From: an uncultured Caryophanales bacterium
Lineage (GTDB): Bacteria; Bacillota_I; Bacilli_A; Acholeplasmatales; Anaeroplasmataceae
Direction of reading: 5' to 3'
DNA length: 27,250 nucleotides
Assembly: GCA_946626535.1 (NCBI GenBank)
Contig: CAMOUK010000017.1
Span: 1-27,250 of the forward strand
The translations under genes were made by a program, and so were the position numbers. The notes under the pieces are model-generated. The model worked only from the letters and a program-made list of their open reading frames with translations. It did not search any database and had not been told where the DNA came from. Positions 15,659 through 25,213 of this stretch are shown one piece after another (within the stretch, counting starts at the first letter, position 1; the number at the start of each line of letters is the position of its first letter).

Positions 15659-16765
15659 TTATTTAATGATTTCTTCTGTTTCAGCATCAAATAAGTGACA
15701 ATGATGCATATTGAAAGCAAGCTTTAATGGTTGACCTGGAGCTAAATCGTCTCTTGCATTAACTGATGCGATAATAGGATCACCATCAATTGAAGAGTAG
15801 ATATTAGTTTCAGCACCTAATAATTCTGACATTTCAACTGTAATATCAACAACTGATGTTGGATAAGCGTCGATAACAGCCTTCTTATCAGTGATATCTT
15901 CTGGTCTAATACCGAAGATAATATCAGTATTTTCATAACCCTTTTCTCTAGCTTCAGCAAGCTTTTCTTCAGGAATATGAATTGTATAATTACCCTTAGA
16001 TGAAATGAAATCACCCTTATCTGTTAATCTACCATGGATGAAGTTCATTGGAGGTGTACCAATGAATCCACCAACGAATACGTTAGCAGGTGTATTATAA
16101 ACATCCTTTGGTGTACCAACTTGTTGGATACGACCATCCTTCATAACTACAATTCTTGATGCCATTGTCATAGCCTCAATTTGGTCATGTGTAACGTAAA
16201 TTGAAGTACAACCTAATCTTCTATGAAGCTTAGTTAACTCACCACGCATTGTAACACGTAGCTTAGCATCTAGGTTAGATAGAGGTTCGTCTAGTAAGAA
16301 TACACCAGCATGTTGTACGATAGCTCTACCTAAAGCAACTCTTTGACATTGACCACCTGATAATTGACGTGGATATCTAGATAAGAATGCTTCTAGACCT
16401 AAAATCTTTGCAGCTTCAGCAACACGCTCTGCAATTTCTTCTCTTGAGAATCTTCTTAATTGTAATGAGAAAGCCATGTTCTCATATACAGTCATATGTG
16501 GGTATAAAGCGTATGATTGGAAAACCATCGCAATACCACGGTCCTTAGGGTTAACATTATTCATTAACTCATCATCAATATATAATTCACCAGATGAAAT
16601 TTCTTCAAGACCAGCGATCATACGTAATGTAGTTGATTTTCCGCATCCTGATGGACCTACGAAAATGATAAATTCCTTATCATCGATATGTAAGTTAAAA
16701 TCGAAAACAGCTTGAACGCCATTTGGATAAATCTTATTGACGTTCTTTAAATCTAATGTTGGCAT
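15659..16765 (-). CDS. ugpC: Sugar ABC transporter ATPase, MsmK/UgpC/MalK family
   Basis: A 368-residue ATPase of the carbohydrate-uptake (CUT1) importer type, cytoplasmic and partner of two permeases. Walker A is GPSGCGKST (37-45), the Q-loop is VFQSYALYPHMTVYENMAF (Gln83), the ABC signature is LSGGQ (135-139, followed by Cys), Walker B with Glu is FLLDEPLSNLDA, and the H-loop is YVTHDQIEAM (about 190-199). The C-terminal third is the OB-fold/TOBE regulatory region of MalK-type ATPases (FGIRPEDI; HLFDAET at the end). No permease or binding-protein gene is next to it, which fits a shared ATPase serving several sugar importers, as MsmK does in streptococci. AGGAGG precedes the start. The exact symbol could equally be msmK or msmX. 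Confidence 0.9.
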   Translation of the reverse strand: MPTLDLKNVNKIYPNGVQAVFDFNLHIDDKEFIIFVGPSGCGKSTTLRMIAGLEEISSGELYIDDELMNNVNPKDRGIAMVFQSYALYPHMTVYENMAFSLQLRRFSREEIAERVAEAAKILGLEAFLSRYPRQLSGGQCQRVALGRAIVQHAGVFLLDEPLSNLDAKLRVTMRGELTKLHRRLGCTSIYVTHDQIEAMTMASRIVVMKDGRIQQVGTPKDVYNTPANVFVGGFIGTPPMNFIHGRLTDKGDFISSKGNYTIHIPEEKLAEAREKGYENTDIIFGIRPEDITDKKAVIDAYPTSVVDITVEMSELLGAETNIYSSIDGDPIIASVNARDDLAPGQPLKLAFNMHHCHLFDAETEEIIK

Positions 16766-16793
16766 TTAATAATTCCTCCTATTTTATAATTCT

Positions 16794-16799
16794 ATTATA
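16794..16799 (-). promoter_or_regulatory. Probable -10 box before the ABC ATPase gene
   Basis: TATAAT on the minus strand, about 28 nt before the ATG and its AGGAGG. No good -35 is seen at 16-18 bp. Further upstream an imperfect TGCA-spaced palindrome (TGTGCAATATGCA, 16823-16835) could be an operator, but this is speculative. Confidence 0.4.
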
Positions 16800-16839
16800 C
16801 AAAAAATAATTTTTAATACTATGTGCAATATGCATAAAA

Positions 16840-17382
16840 CTACTTATTTATTAAGCTAAATAAAATATACGCATCCTGAAAGCTTCTTAAATCAAAGCCA
16901 GATTCAGCTTTTAGCTTATCTAATTTATAAATTACGGTATTTCTATGGTAATTCATATTCTTAGAAGCCTTTGAAACATTTAAATCATACTTCAAAAATT
17001 CCAATATGAATTCTACTGAAACGCCAGTTGATTTTAGTATTAAATCTAGTGCTTCTTCTTTATAATTAAATACCTTAATTTCAAGTAAAGCTTTCTTTAA
17101 ATCATATACTCCAAAGCTTAAATTATCTATGATATTAATAGCCAATTTCTTTTCTAAATCAATCTTATTAGTTGTAGATAAATATGCCTTCATATTTATC
17201 ATAAGCTCTAAAGTGATTGAATTTAGCATATTTTCAATATCTATATTATTTTCATAATTATGATTAATAATTAGATATTCATTTTCTTCTACATCTATAT
17301 AATTACCTAAGAATTGCTTAAATAAATCAGTTATCTGTTTATATGAATCATTCTTAGCCTTAATTATTATAAATCTATCCAT
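16840..17382 (-). CDS. PucR/CdaR-type HTH regulator
   Basis: A 180-residue protein. The last 57 residues match the PucR C-terminal HTH: FLKYDLNVSKASKNMNYHRN followed by TVIYKLDKL, then SGFDLRSFQDAYILFSL. The HRNTV-x-Y-(R/K)L core and the D-L-R-x-F-x-D-A end are diagnostic. The N-terminal 120 residues are not recognised and are shorter than in PucR or CdaR proteins, which have a full sensor or purine-binding domain. It follows the RDD gene by 8 nt with only a weak Shine-Dalgarno site. PucR/CdaR proteins control purine or sugar-diacid genes; here the next gene is a sugar ABC ATPase, so a role in sugar uptake is a guess. Confidence 0.75.
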   Translation of the reverse strand: MDRFIIIKAKNDSYKQITDLFKQFLGNYIDVEENEYLIINHNYENNIDIENMLNSITLELMINMKAYLSTTNKIDLEKKLAINIIDNLSFGVYDLKKALLEIKVFNYKEEALDLILKSTGVSVEFILEFLKYDLNVSKASKNMNYHRNTVIYKLDKLKAESGFDLRSFQDAYILFSLINK

Positions 17383-17390
17383 AATTATAC

Positions 17391-18077
17391 CTATTCTATC
17401 TTATAATCATCATTATCTATAGAATATTTATCTTGGCTATCATCTTTTACTTCTTCATTATTTATTTCAGTATAATTTGGTTCGACCTCATTTTCCTTCA
17501 TTTCCTTTGGCTCTCCATCCTTTAAAGGTGTGTCCATAACCATATATGTACCAGAAAGTAAATCAGGTAGAGATCTTGATGTTGCTAAAACTAATATTAA
17601 AGATATTATTCCTACTATACCAAGTAAGTTACCTAATACACAATAACCGATAAATGTACCTAGGATTTCTCTTAATATTAATTGCTTTAAAGAGGCATCA
17701 TGACCTGTTTTATCGATAAGCTTACAATTAGTAAATCTTCTACCTAAAGTCTTTCCACCCCAGAATTTTGGTAATATTATTAAAAGACCTACTACAAGTA
17801 TTAAATCAATTATTAGCTTAAATGCTAAATCTACCATGAAATATTGCATATATTTAGATAAATACATATTAAGCATATCTGTTGATGGATTTTTACCTGA
17901 TGAAATACCAACAAATTCAACTAATATACTTCTTGAATATGTATCCATCATATTTCTATCAAAGCCAAATAATAATTCAACACCATAGGCAATGAAATGA
18001 CCGGCAACAGAAATCAAAAGAAAATCAATCAAATAGATTATAAATCTTTGAGATTTAGTAGCACAAACATATTTCAT
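17391..18077 (-). CDS. RDD-family membrane protein
   Basis: A 228-residue integral membrane protein. The first helix (about 12-35) has the RDD-type Arg11 and Asp18 (QRFIIYLIDFLL). A hydrophobic segment follows at about 86-103, then the GGKTLGRRFTNCKLIDKTG loop typical of the family (about 107-125), and one or two more helices (about 137-166). The last 45 residues are a strongly acidic hydrophilic tail (EMKENEVEPNYTEINNEEVK), which is unusual for the family and probably cytoplasmic. RDD proteins have no firmly established common function; transport has been suggested for some. It starts 8 nt after sufB with AGGAG upstream, so it is probably part of the suf transcript. Confidence 0.82.
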   Translation of the reverse strand: MKYVCATKSQRFIIYLIDFLLISVAGHFIAYGVELLFGFDRNMMDTYSRSILVEFVGISSGKNPSTDMLNMYLSKYMQYFMVDLAFKLIIDLILVVGLLIILPKFWGGKTLGRRFTNCKLIDKTGHDASLKQLILREILGTFIGYCVLGNLLGIVGIISLILVLATSRSLPDLLSGTYMVMDTPLKDGEPKEMKENEVEPNYTEINNEEVKDDSQDKYSIDNDDYKIE

Positions 18078-18085
18078 AATAGCTC

Positions 18086-19495
18086 CTATCCGATTGAATC
18101 AACCATTTCAAGCTTAATCAATCTATTTAATTCTACTGCATATTCCATTGGTAATTCTTTAGAGAATGGTTCAATAAAGCCCATAACAATCATCTCTGTA
18201 GCTTCAGCTTCAGTTAAGCCTCTACTCATTAAATAGAATAATTGTTCTTCATTAACCTTAGAAACTGTTGCCTCATGTTCAATATACATATCAGATGTTT
18301 GACCAACATTTGTTGGAATAGTATCTGATGTTGACTTATCGTCTAGTATTAATGTATCACATTCAACATGCGCTCTAGCACCTACTGCGCCCTTTTTACA
18401 ATCAACTATACCTCTATAGTTAACCTTACCACCATTTCTACTAATAGACTTTGAAATGATTCTTGATGTTGAGCCTTCTCCAATATGAATCATCTTAGCG
18501 CCTGCATCTTGAAGTTGTCCTTCAGATGCGAAGGCAATTGAAATTGTAGTACCTTTTGATTTTCTACCCTTTAAAATACAAGCAGGGTATTTCATATTTA
18601 AACCAGAACCAACGTTACCATCAATCCATTCCATATGACCTTCATCATCAACCAATGTTCTTTTTGTTACAAGGTTAACGATATTATTTGACCAGTTTTG
18701 AATTGTTGAATAACGGCAATGTGCTCTTTTCTTAACATATATTTCAACAACGGCTGCGTGTAAAGAATCCTTAGAATATAGTGGTGCTGTACAGCCTTCT
18801 ACATAATGGATATCAGCATCATCCTCTACGATAATTAAGGTTCTTTCAAATTGTCCCATTCTTTCAGAATTGATTCTAAAATATGATTGAACTGGCTTAT
18901 CAAGCTTTACACCCTTTGGAACATAAATAAATGATCCACCACTCCATACAGCTGAATTTAGCGCTGCATATTTATTATCATTATATGAAACAATCTTACC
19001 AAAATATTCCTTAAATAAGTCTGGATATAATTTTAAAGCAGAGTCAGTATCTGTAAAAATTACACCCTTATCTTCTAATTCCTTAATATTTTTATGATAA
19101 ACTACCTCAGATTCAAATTGAGTAGATGTACCAGCTAAATACTTTCTTTCAGCCTCAGGTATACCTAGCTTATCAAATGTTTCTTTTATTTCTTGTGGAA
19201 CATTATCCCAAGTATTTTCTGTTTTTTCTGATGACTTAATATAGTATGTATAATCATCGAAATTGATACCAGATAAATCTGGACCCCAGCTAGGATTCTT
19301 TAATTCTAAGAATGCCTTATATGATTTTAATCTATATTCTAGCATCCAATCAGGCTCATTCTTAGCCTTTGAAATAAATCTTATTACATCTTCATTTAAG
19401 CCTTTACCTGATGATAAAACAACTTTCGCATCAGTAGTAAAGCCATACTTATAATCGCCAACGATTTCGGCAACATTTTCTCTATCTTGTTTCAT
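18086..19495 (-). CDS. sufB: Fe-S cluster scaffold subunit SufB
   Basis: A 469-residue SufB of normal length. SufB with SufC and SufD forms the cytoplasmic scaffold on which Fe-S clusters are built from SufS/SufU sulfur. Typical stretches are [38 protein letters not shown] and the conserved core around Cys379 (HVECDTLIL) and Glu408 (IEHEAT), matching the cluster-assembly Cys and Glu known from Escherichia coli SufB. The end ([13 protein letters not shown]) is also shared with SufD. GGAGG lies upstream, inside sufU, and the gene overlaps sufU by 14 nt. Confidence 0.97.
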   Translation of the reverse strand: MKQDRENVAEIVGDYKYGFTTDAKVVLSSGKGLNEDVIRFISKAKNEPDWMLEYRLKSYKAFLELKNPSWGPDLSGINFDDYTYYIKSSEKTENTWDNVPQEIKETFDKLGIPEAERKYLAGTSTQFESEVVYHKNIKELEDKGVIFTDTDSALKLYPDLFKEYFGKIVSYNDNKYAALNSAVWSGGSFIYVPKGVKLDKPVQSYFRINSERMGQFERTLIIVEDDADIHYVEGCTAPLYSKDSLHAAVVEIYVKKRAHCRYSTIQNWSNNIVNLVTKRTLVDDEGHMEWIDGNVGSGLNMKYPACILKGRKSKGTTISIAFASEGQLQDAGAKMIHIGEGSTSRIISKSISRNGGKVNYRGIVDCKKGAVGARAHVECDTLILDDKSTSDTIPTNVGQTSDMYIEHEATVSKVNEEQLFYLMSRGLTEAEATEMIVMGFIEPFSKELPMEYAVELNRLIKLEMVDSIG

Positions 19496-19922
19496 TTTCT
19501 TCCTCCGAAATCAATTGTTCACAAGCCTTCCAGGCTAATGTAGCACATTTAATTCTTGCAGGGAAATCCTTAACTCCACCATAAGCTATAGCTTCACCTA
19601 AGGCTTCCTCATCCTTTACATCATTACCCAAAACAAGCTCGTAAAAATCAATAATTATATTTTTTGCTTCTTCTAATGTTTTACCCTTTAATGTTTCACT
19701 CATAACTGATGCTGATGAGCAGCAAATTGAACAACCATGGCCATCATGATGAATAGCCTCAATTTTTCCATCAACTACCTTTATTTCAACATTCATGTCA
19801 TCTCCACATGAAGGATTATTTAAATGAACAAATTTATAATCTTTATCTTTAGTTAAGCCCTTATTTTTAGGATTCTTATAATTATCCATCATAACGGCTC
19901 TATATAATGATCTTAAATCCAT
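19482..19922 (-). CDS. sufU: SUF sulfur-transfer protein SufU
   Basis: A 146-residue zinc-bound sulfurtransferase that takes persulfide sulfur from SufS. The zinc ligands seen in Bacillus SufU are all present: Cys39 and Asp41 (NPSCGDD), Cys64 (GHGCSICC) and Cys126 (IKCATLAWK). Compared with IscU, the 18-20-residue insertion between the second and third Cys is present ([20 protein letters not shown] region), which marks SufU. GGAGG precedes the start; 11 nt separate it from sufS. Confidence 0.96.
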   Translation of the reverse strand: MDLRSLYRAVMMDNYKNPKNKGLTKDKDYKFVHLNNPSCGDDMNVEIKVVDGKIEAIHHDGHGCSICCSSASVMSETLKGKTLEEAKNIIIDFYELVLGNDVKDEEALGEAIAYGGVKDFPARIKCATLAWKACEQLISEEENETR

Positions 19923-19933
19923 AAAATCCCTCC

Positions 19934-21130
19934 TTAAAAAGAATCAAAGAATTCTTTAGCTCTCTTAACACCCTCAACTAATTTATAAACATCTTCTTTT
20001 GTATTATAAAAATAGAATGAGGCTCTAACAGTACCAATTGTACCTAACCATTTTGTGATTAACTGTGCACAGTGGTGACCAGCTCTAATACATACACCTA
20101 ATTCATCAAATACTGATGCTGCATCATGAGGATGAACCTCACCAATATTTAATGAAATAATACCTGTTTCAGCAGTTGGGTTATATATTTTTACACCTTC
20201 AATTTTTTGTAATTCAGCTACAGCTAAAGACTTTAGCTCATATTCATATTTAGCAATATTATCTAAACCGATACTATCTAAATATTTACATGCTTCAGCA
20301 AGACCAATAGCTCCAGCTATAATTGGTGTACCAGTTTCAAATTTATATGGAACTGCCTTAAATGTCATATCAAATTTATTGACATCATCAGCCATATCTC
20401 CACCAAATTCAATAGGAGGCATTTTATCTAATAATTCCTTCTTACCATATAAAACACCTATACCTGTAGGTCCGCATAGCTTATGACCGGAAAATGATAA
20501 GAAATCACAATCTAAATCCTTAACATCAACCTTCATATGTGGAACTGCTTGGGCACCATCAACTGAAACAACCGCACCAGCCTCATGAGCTAGTTTAATA
20601 ATTTCTTTAATTGGTGTTATATATCCCATAACATTTGACACATATGTCATAGCGACAAGCTTAGTTTTATTTGTTAAAACCTTCTTGAAGTTTTCAACAG
20701 TAATTCTACCTTCACTATCAAGTGGAACATATTTAATAACAGCCTTTTTAGCCTTGCATACATTAATCCATGGCATATGTGATGAATGATGCTCAAGCTC
20801 AGTTGTAATTACCTCATCACCTTCATTAATAAAGCTCATACCATAGCTTTGAGCTACTAAATTAAGGGATTGAGAAGCTCCTCTTGTAAATACAACCTCC
20901 TCAAATGAAGCATTTATAAATTTAGCAATTGTTGTTCTTGCTCCCTCATATAAATCAGTTGCTTCATAAGATAGCTGATATACTCCTCTATGAACATTTA
21001 CACCATAATTCTTATAATAGTTGTCTATAGCATTAACTACACAATCTGGCTTTAATGCCATTGCGGCATTATCTAAATAAGCTAGGTTGTTGTTATTTCT
21101 AAAGACATTAAAATCTTTTCTATAATTCAA
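19934..21130 (-). CDS. sufS: Cysteine desulfurase SufS
   Basis: A PLP enzyme that removes sulfur from cysteine and hands it to SufU. From the chosen start it has 398 residues, normal for the family. The PLP lysine is in FLSFSGHKLCGPTG (Lys217), the active-site Cys is in RAGHHCAQ (Cys354), and ELEHHSSHMPW and VDGAQAVPH are typical. The reading frame opens at 21145 with TTG, but no ribosome site precedes it. I prefer the in-frame TTG at 21130, with GAGAG 8 nt upstream, which overlaps the sufD stop region. Both starts are non-ATG, so expression may depend on coupling to sufD. Confidence 0.95.
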   Translation of the reverse strand: MNYRKDFNVFRNNNNLAYLDNAAMALKPDCVVNAIDNYYKNYGVNVHRGVYQLSYEATDLYEGARTTIAKFINASFEEVVFTRGASQSLNLVAQSYGMSFINEGDEVITTELEHHSSHMPWINVCKAKKAVIKYVPLDSEGRITVENFKKVLTNKTKLVAMTYVSNVMGYITPIKEIIKLAHEAGAVVSVDGAQAVPHMKVDVKDLDCDFLSFSGHKLCGPTGIGVLYGKKELLDKMPPIEFGGDMADDVNKFDMTFKAVPYKFETGTPIIAGAIGLAEACKYLDSIGLDNIAKYEYELKSLAVAELQKIEGVKIYNPTAETGIISLNIGEVHPHDAASVFDELGVCIRAGHHCAQLITKWLGTIGTVRASFYFYNTKEDVYKLVEGVKRAKEFFDSF

Positions 21131-21131
21131 A

Positions 21132-21944
21132 CTAATCACTCTCAATCAATTTAGAAATATCACTATTAATTTCTTCTTTTATTTCTTCACTCTCAAATAC
21201 TTCATTAACCTTATCTAAGAATGGGGCAACAATACCCTTTAAAATAAGGAAGAAAGCATCATTTTTAGTTAAGCCTCTACTCATTAAATAGAATAGATCC
21301 TCATCCGAAATCTTACCGATAGCTGCACCATGATTAGCGAAGCAATCATATTCATCTATTAGTAAAATAGGCTTTGATGTAACCTTAGAATTATCATCTA
21401 TAATAATTCCTCTTGATAATTGTCTACAATTAGACTTAGCCATGCCCTTTTCAATCTTACCTGTAGTATCAAATGAAACATTAGCACTATCAAGTGCGAT
21501 ACCTACATTATAAATATTTGATAAAGTAGACTTAGCATCATGAGAAATATATTGAACGAATTTAGATTCAAATGCTTTACCAAGGCATAATACCTTAACA
21601 TCAGCATTTGCTTCTTCCTTCTTTAAATTAATTCTAAAATTCTCTTCTGTTTTATTTAAGCTAATTAAGTGATAATTAATATTACCTGAAACATCAAATG
21701 TCTTATTTGACTTTTCATTATTAATAGCTAGATATAAAATATTTGAATTTACATCAGATTTAATATAAATATTTGAATTTGCATTTAAATCTAAGATAGT
21801 TACGTTAGTATTTTCTTCTACCTTAGCTTTAATACCATCTTCAATTAAATATTTGCCATCTTCTTTAATTAGATAAAAGCCTAATTCATCCTGACCCAAG
21901 GATGATATTTTTTTAAATTTATCTAAATTATTTTTTAGTTGCAT
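21132..21944 (-). CDS. sufD: Fe-S cluster assembly protein SufD
   Basis: SufD pairs with SufB in the SufBC2D complex. The protein is 270 residues from the preferred ATG (AGGTG about 9 nt upstream); a GTG four codons earlier is possible. Most SufD are 400 or more residues, so the N-terminal region is much reduced while the beta-helix and C-terminal part remain. Conserved features are SNCRQLSRGIIIDD, the NHGAAIGKI stretch with the conserved SufD His, and [15 protein letters not shown] near the end. It overlaps the end of sufC by 17 nt and is followed by sufS. Confidence 0.92.
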   Translation of the reverse strand: MQLKNNLDKFKKISSLGQDELGFYLIKEDGKYLIEDGIKAKVEENTNVTILDLNANSNIYIKSDVNSNILYLAINNEKSNKTFDVSGNINYHLISLNKTEENFRINLKKEEANADVKVLCLGKAFESKFVQYISHDAKSTLSNIYNVGIALDSANVSFDTTGKIEKGMAKSNCRQLSRGIIIDDNSKVTSKPILLIDEYDCFANHGAAIGKISDEDLFYLMSRGLTKNDAFFLILKGIVAPFLDKVNEVFESEEIKEEINSDISKLIESD

Positions 21945-22743
21945 GAGCACATGCACCTAAAACGATATGAGCCTGCTTATCTTCTTCTGGGTCAACGTCA
22001 ATACCAAGCTCCTCTTTTACCCAGTCGTAACCATTTTGATCAATCTTTTCAATCAATTCCTTACCACCAGTTAAAACAATCTTACCATTTATCATAATAT
22101 GAACGAAATCAGGCTTAATATAATCTAGTAATCTTTGGTAGTGAGTGATTAATAAAACACCTAAATTTTCATTTACCATATTATAAACATTTTCACCAAC
22201 GATACGTAGCGCATCAACATCAAGTCCTGAATCAATTTCATCAAGAATTGCAAACTTAGGCTTTAACATTTTCATTTGAAGAATTTCATTTCTCTTCTTT
22301 TCTCCACCTGAAAAGCCTTCATTTAAATATCTATGAGCTAAATCATCGCTCATCTTTAAATCCTTACATGCCTTATCATATTCAGAAATGAATTTAAAAA
22401 GTGAAACATCCTTACCACTAGTAGCTTTCATCGCAGCTCTAACGAAATCACTATTTGTAACCCCTGGTACCTCAGCTGGCATTTGATAAGCTAAAAAAAT
22501 TCCCTTTCTAGCTCTTTCATCAACAGCCTTATCTAATAGTGATTCACCATTTAATGTGATTTCACCAGATGTTACTTCATATCTAGGTTGACCCATAATG
22601 ATTGATGATAAAGTAGATTTACCAGTACCATTAGGACCCATTATTGCGTGAATTTCACCAGTTTTAATTTCAAGGTTAACACCCTTTAATATTTCTTTTT
22701 CTGGAACTCTTGCATATAAATTTGAAATTTTTAAGCTATCCAT
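21928..22743 (-). CDS. sufC: SUF ATPase SufC
   Basis: A 271-residue ABC-type ATPase that drives the SufBCD scaffold; it is soluble and has no transport role. Walker A is GPNGTGKST (36-44). The signature is FSGGEKKRNEILQ (144-156), the SufC-specific form. Walker B is FAILDEIDSGLDVDAL, and LLITHYQRLL holds the H-loop His201. It is slightly longer than usual (about 250), with a tail (EEDKQAHIVLGACAHATKK) whose codons overlap the start of sufD. GGGAGAA precedes the start. It begins 23 nt after leuS, so leuS and suf may share a transcript. Confidence 0.97.
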   Translation of the reverse strand: MDSLKISNLYARVPEKEILKGVNLEIKTGEIHAIMGPNGTGKSTLSSIIMGQPRYEVTSGEITLNGESLLDKAVDERARKGIFLAYQMPAEVPGVTNSDFVRAAMKATSGKDVSLFKFISEYDKACKDLKMSDDLAHRYLNEGFSGGEKKRNEILQMKMLKPKFAILDEIDSGLDVDALRIVGENVYNMVNENLGVLLITHYQRLLDYIKPDFVHIMINGKIVLTGGKELIEKIDQNGYDWVKEELGIDVDPEEDKQAHIVLGACAHATKK

Positions 22744-22766
22744 AATACTTCTCCCGTTTCGTTTTA

Positions 22767-25193
22767 TTATTTTACAACGATATTAACAATCTTCTTAGGA
22801 ACAACAATAATCTTTACGATTTCATGTCCATCTGTATAATTTTTAATCTTTTCACTAGCAAGTGCTACCTTTTCAACTTCCTTAGTATCTAGGTTAGCAT
22901 CTACCAAAATCTTATCACGAAGCTTACCATTTACAGATACTGCATATGTAACCTCGTTATCAACTAGCTTAGAAGCATCATATGTAGGCCACTTTGAATA
23001 TGCGATAGTTTCATTATGACCAAGCATCTGCCACATTTCTTCACAGATATGTGGACAAATAGGTGATAATAATTGAACTAAGCCTTCAATAAAGCCAACA
23101 TAAATATGCTCAGCCTTATAAGCCTCATTTACAAATACCATCATTTGAGAAATTGCTGTATTAAATGATAATGCTTCAAAGTCTTCAGTAACCTTCTTAA
23201 CTGTTTGATGATATACCTTTTCTAAAGTTTTATCATATTCCTTAGTGAATTTAGCTGTATAAGTTTCATCACCTACAAGTCTAAATACTCTATCTATGAA
23301 ACGTCTTGCACCCTCAACACCTTGATCACTCCATGGCTTAGATGCCTCAAGTGGTCCCATAAACATTTCATAAAGTCTAAGTGTATCAGCACCATATTCT
23401 CTTACGATATCTGATGGGTTAACTACATATTCAGGGAATCTCTTACCCATCTTAATACCATTTGAACCCAAAATCATACCTTGGTGAACAAGCTTCTTAA
23501 ATGGTTCTTTTACAGGTGAAATACCCTTATCATAAAGATATCTATTCCAAATTCTAGAATAAATTAAGTGGCCAACAGCGTGTTCTGGTCCACCAATATA
23601 TAAATCAACTGGCATCCAATACTTTAATAATTCCTTATTAGCTAATTCATTATCATTTGTTGGATCAATATATCTTAAGAAATACCAGCTTGAACCAGCT
23701 GAGCCTGGCATTGTTGAGGTTTCTCTTACGCCTTCAACACCATTCTTATTATATTTTTTCCATTCAGTTGCGTTTTCAAGTGGAGCCTTACCATTCTTAC
23801 CCTTATAATCATCAAGCTCAGGTAATACTAATGGAAGCTCTTCATCAGGTAAGCAGTAAACACCATCTTTTGTATGAACAACAGGAACTGGCTCACCCCA
23901 ATATCTTTGACGAGCAAATATCCACTCTCTAAAACGATAATTAACTGTTCTTCTTGCAACACCCATCTTTTCAAGCTTTTGAGTAATTGCTTCCTTAGCT
24001 TCTTCAACTGTAAGACCTGTGAATTCTTCTGAATTTAAAAGCTTACAGCCTTTACCTAAATAATCTTGTTTTTCAAATGCGTGCTCGCTTACATCAGCAC
24101 CATCGATTACTTGAATCATTGGAATGTTGTGAACTGTTGCGTATTCGAAGTCTCTTTGGTCGTGAGATGGAACAGCCATAACAGCACCTGTACCATAAGA
24201 TGCTAAAACGAAATCACCCATAAAGATTGGAACTTCTTTTCCATTTACTGGGTTAATTGCCTTAATACCCTTTAGGATACAGCCTGTCTTACCCTTATTT
24301 AATTCAGTTCTATCTAATTCACTCAATTTAGAAGTTTCTTCAATGTATTTTAAAACTTCTTCTTTATTTTCAACTCTATCTAAAAGTGATTTAACGATAT
24401 CACCTTCTGGTGCGACAACCATAAATGTAATACCATAAATTGTTTCAATACATGTTGTATAAATTGAGAAGCTTCCTCCACCAACAATCTTGAAATCAAC
24501 CTCAACACCTGTAGATTTACCAATCCAGTTTCTTTGCATTTCCTTTGTTGATTCAGGCCAATCAATTTCATCAAGACCCTCTAATAGCTTTTCAGCAAAG
24601 GCTGGTTGATCGATAACCCATTGCTTCATATTCTTTCTTACAACAGGATATCCTCCACGCTCTGATTTACCATCGATAACCTCATCGTTTGATAAAACAG
24701 TACCTAATTCCTCACACCAGTTAACTGGCATATCTATATACTTTGCATAACCATCTTTATAAAGGTTTTTGAAAATCCATTGAGTCCATTTATAGAATTT
24801 AGGATCTGATGTAGCTATACATTTAGTCCAATCATAATCAAAACCTAATTCCTTTAATTGCTTTGTAAATGTCGCAATGTTTTTTTGTGTGAAACCTTCT
24901 GGATGGTTACCAGTAGTTATCGCATATTGTTCAGCAGGTAAACCAAATGAATCATATCCCATAGGGTGTAATACATTATAGCCCTGCATTCTTTTCATTC
25001 TTGAAACTATATCTGTTGCGGTATAGCCTTCTGGATGTCCAGCATGTAGACCTACACCAGATGGATATGGAAACATATCTAAGGCATAAAATTTTGGCTT
25101 TGAAAAATCCCAAACATCAGTTTTAAATGTTTGATGCTCCTCCCAATATTTTTGCCACTTTTCTTCTACTAATTTATGATTATATTCACTCAT
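22767..25193 (-). CDS. leuS: Leucyl-tRNA synthetase
   Basis: An 808-residue class I synthetase, normal length, that charges tRNA-Leu. The HIGH motif is HAGH (50-53) in PYPSGVGLHAGHPEGYTATD. The CP1 editing domain is present, with VPSHDQRDFEYA holding the conserved editing Asp (Asp345). The threonine-rich editing segment reads TTCIET (246-251) where Escherichia coli has TTRPDT. The KMSKS loop reads KMGKR (581-585), so Ser and Ser are replaced by Gly and Arg. Both variants probably reflect the lineage rather than loss of function, as the rest is intact. GGGAGG precedes the ATG. The leader is about 40 nt, with no room for a T-box. Confidence 0.97.
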   Translation of the reverse strand: MSEYNHKLVEEKWQKYWEEHQTFKTDVWDFSKPKFYALDMFPYPSGVGLHAGHPEGYTATDIVSRMKRMQGYNVLHPMGYDSFGLPAEQYAITTGNHPEGFTQKNIATFTKQLKELGFDYDWTKCIATSDPKFYKWTQWIFKNLYKDGYAKYIDMPVNWCEELGTVLSNDEVIDGKSERGGYPVVRKNMKQWVIDQPAFAEKLLEGLDEIDWPESTKEMQRNWIGKSTGVEVDFKIVGGGSFSIYTTCIETIYGITFMVVAPEGDIVKSLLDRVENKEEVLKYIEETSKLSELDRTELNKGKTGCILKGIKAINPVNGKEVPIFMGDFVLASYGTGAVMAVPSHDQRDFEYATVHNIPMIQVIDGADVSEHAFEKQDYLGKGCKLLNSEEFTGLTVEEAKEAITQKLEKMGVARRTVNYRFREWIFARQRYWGEPVPVVHTKDGVYCLPDEELPLVLPELDDYKGKNGKAPLENATEWKKYNKNGVEGVRETSTMPGSAGSSWYFLRYIDPTNDNELANKELLKYWMPVDLYIGGPEHAVGHLIYSRIWNRYLYDKGISPVKEPFKKLVHQGMILGSNGIKMGKRFPEYVVNPSDIVREYGADTLRLYEMFMGPLEASKPWSDQGVEGARRFIDRVFRLVGDETYTAKFTKEYDKTLEKVYHQTVKKVTEDFEALSFNTAISQMMVFVNEAYKAEHIYVGFIEGLVQLLSPICPHICEEMWQMLGHNETIAYSKWPTYDASKLVDNEVTYAVSVNGKLRDKILVDANLDTKEVEKVALASEKIKNYTDGHEIVKIIVVPKKIVNIVVK

Positions 25194-25213
25194 TTAGTCA
25201 ACCTCCCAAAATT

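Noticed and set aside
15817..16014. Small minus-strand open frame inside the ABC ATPase gene
   Set aside because: It is an alternative frame of the well-supported ATPase gene, without a domain or ribosome site.
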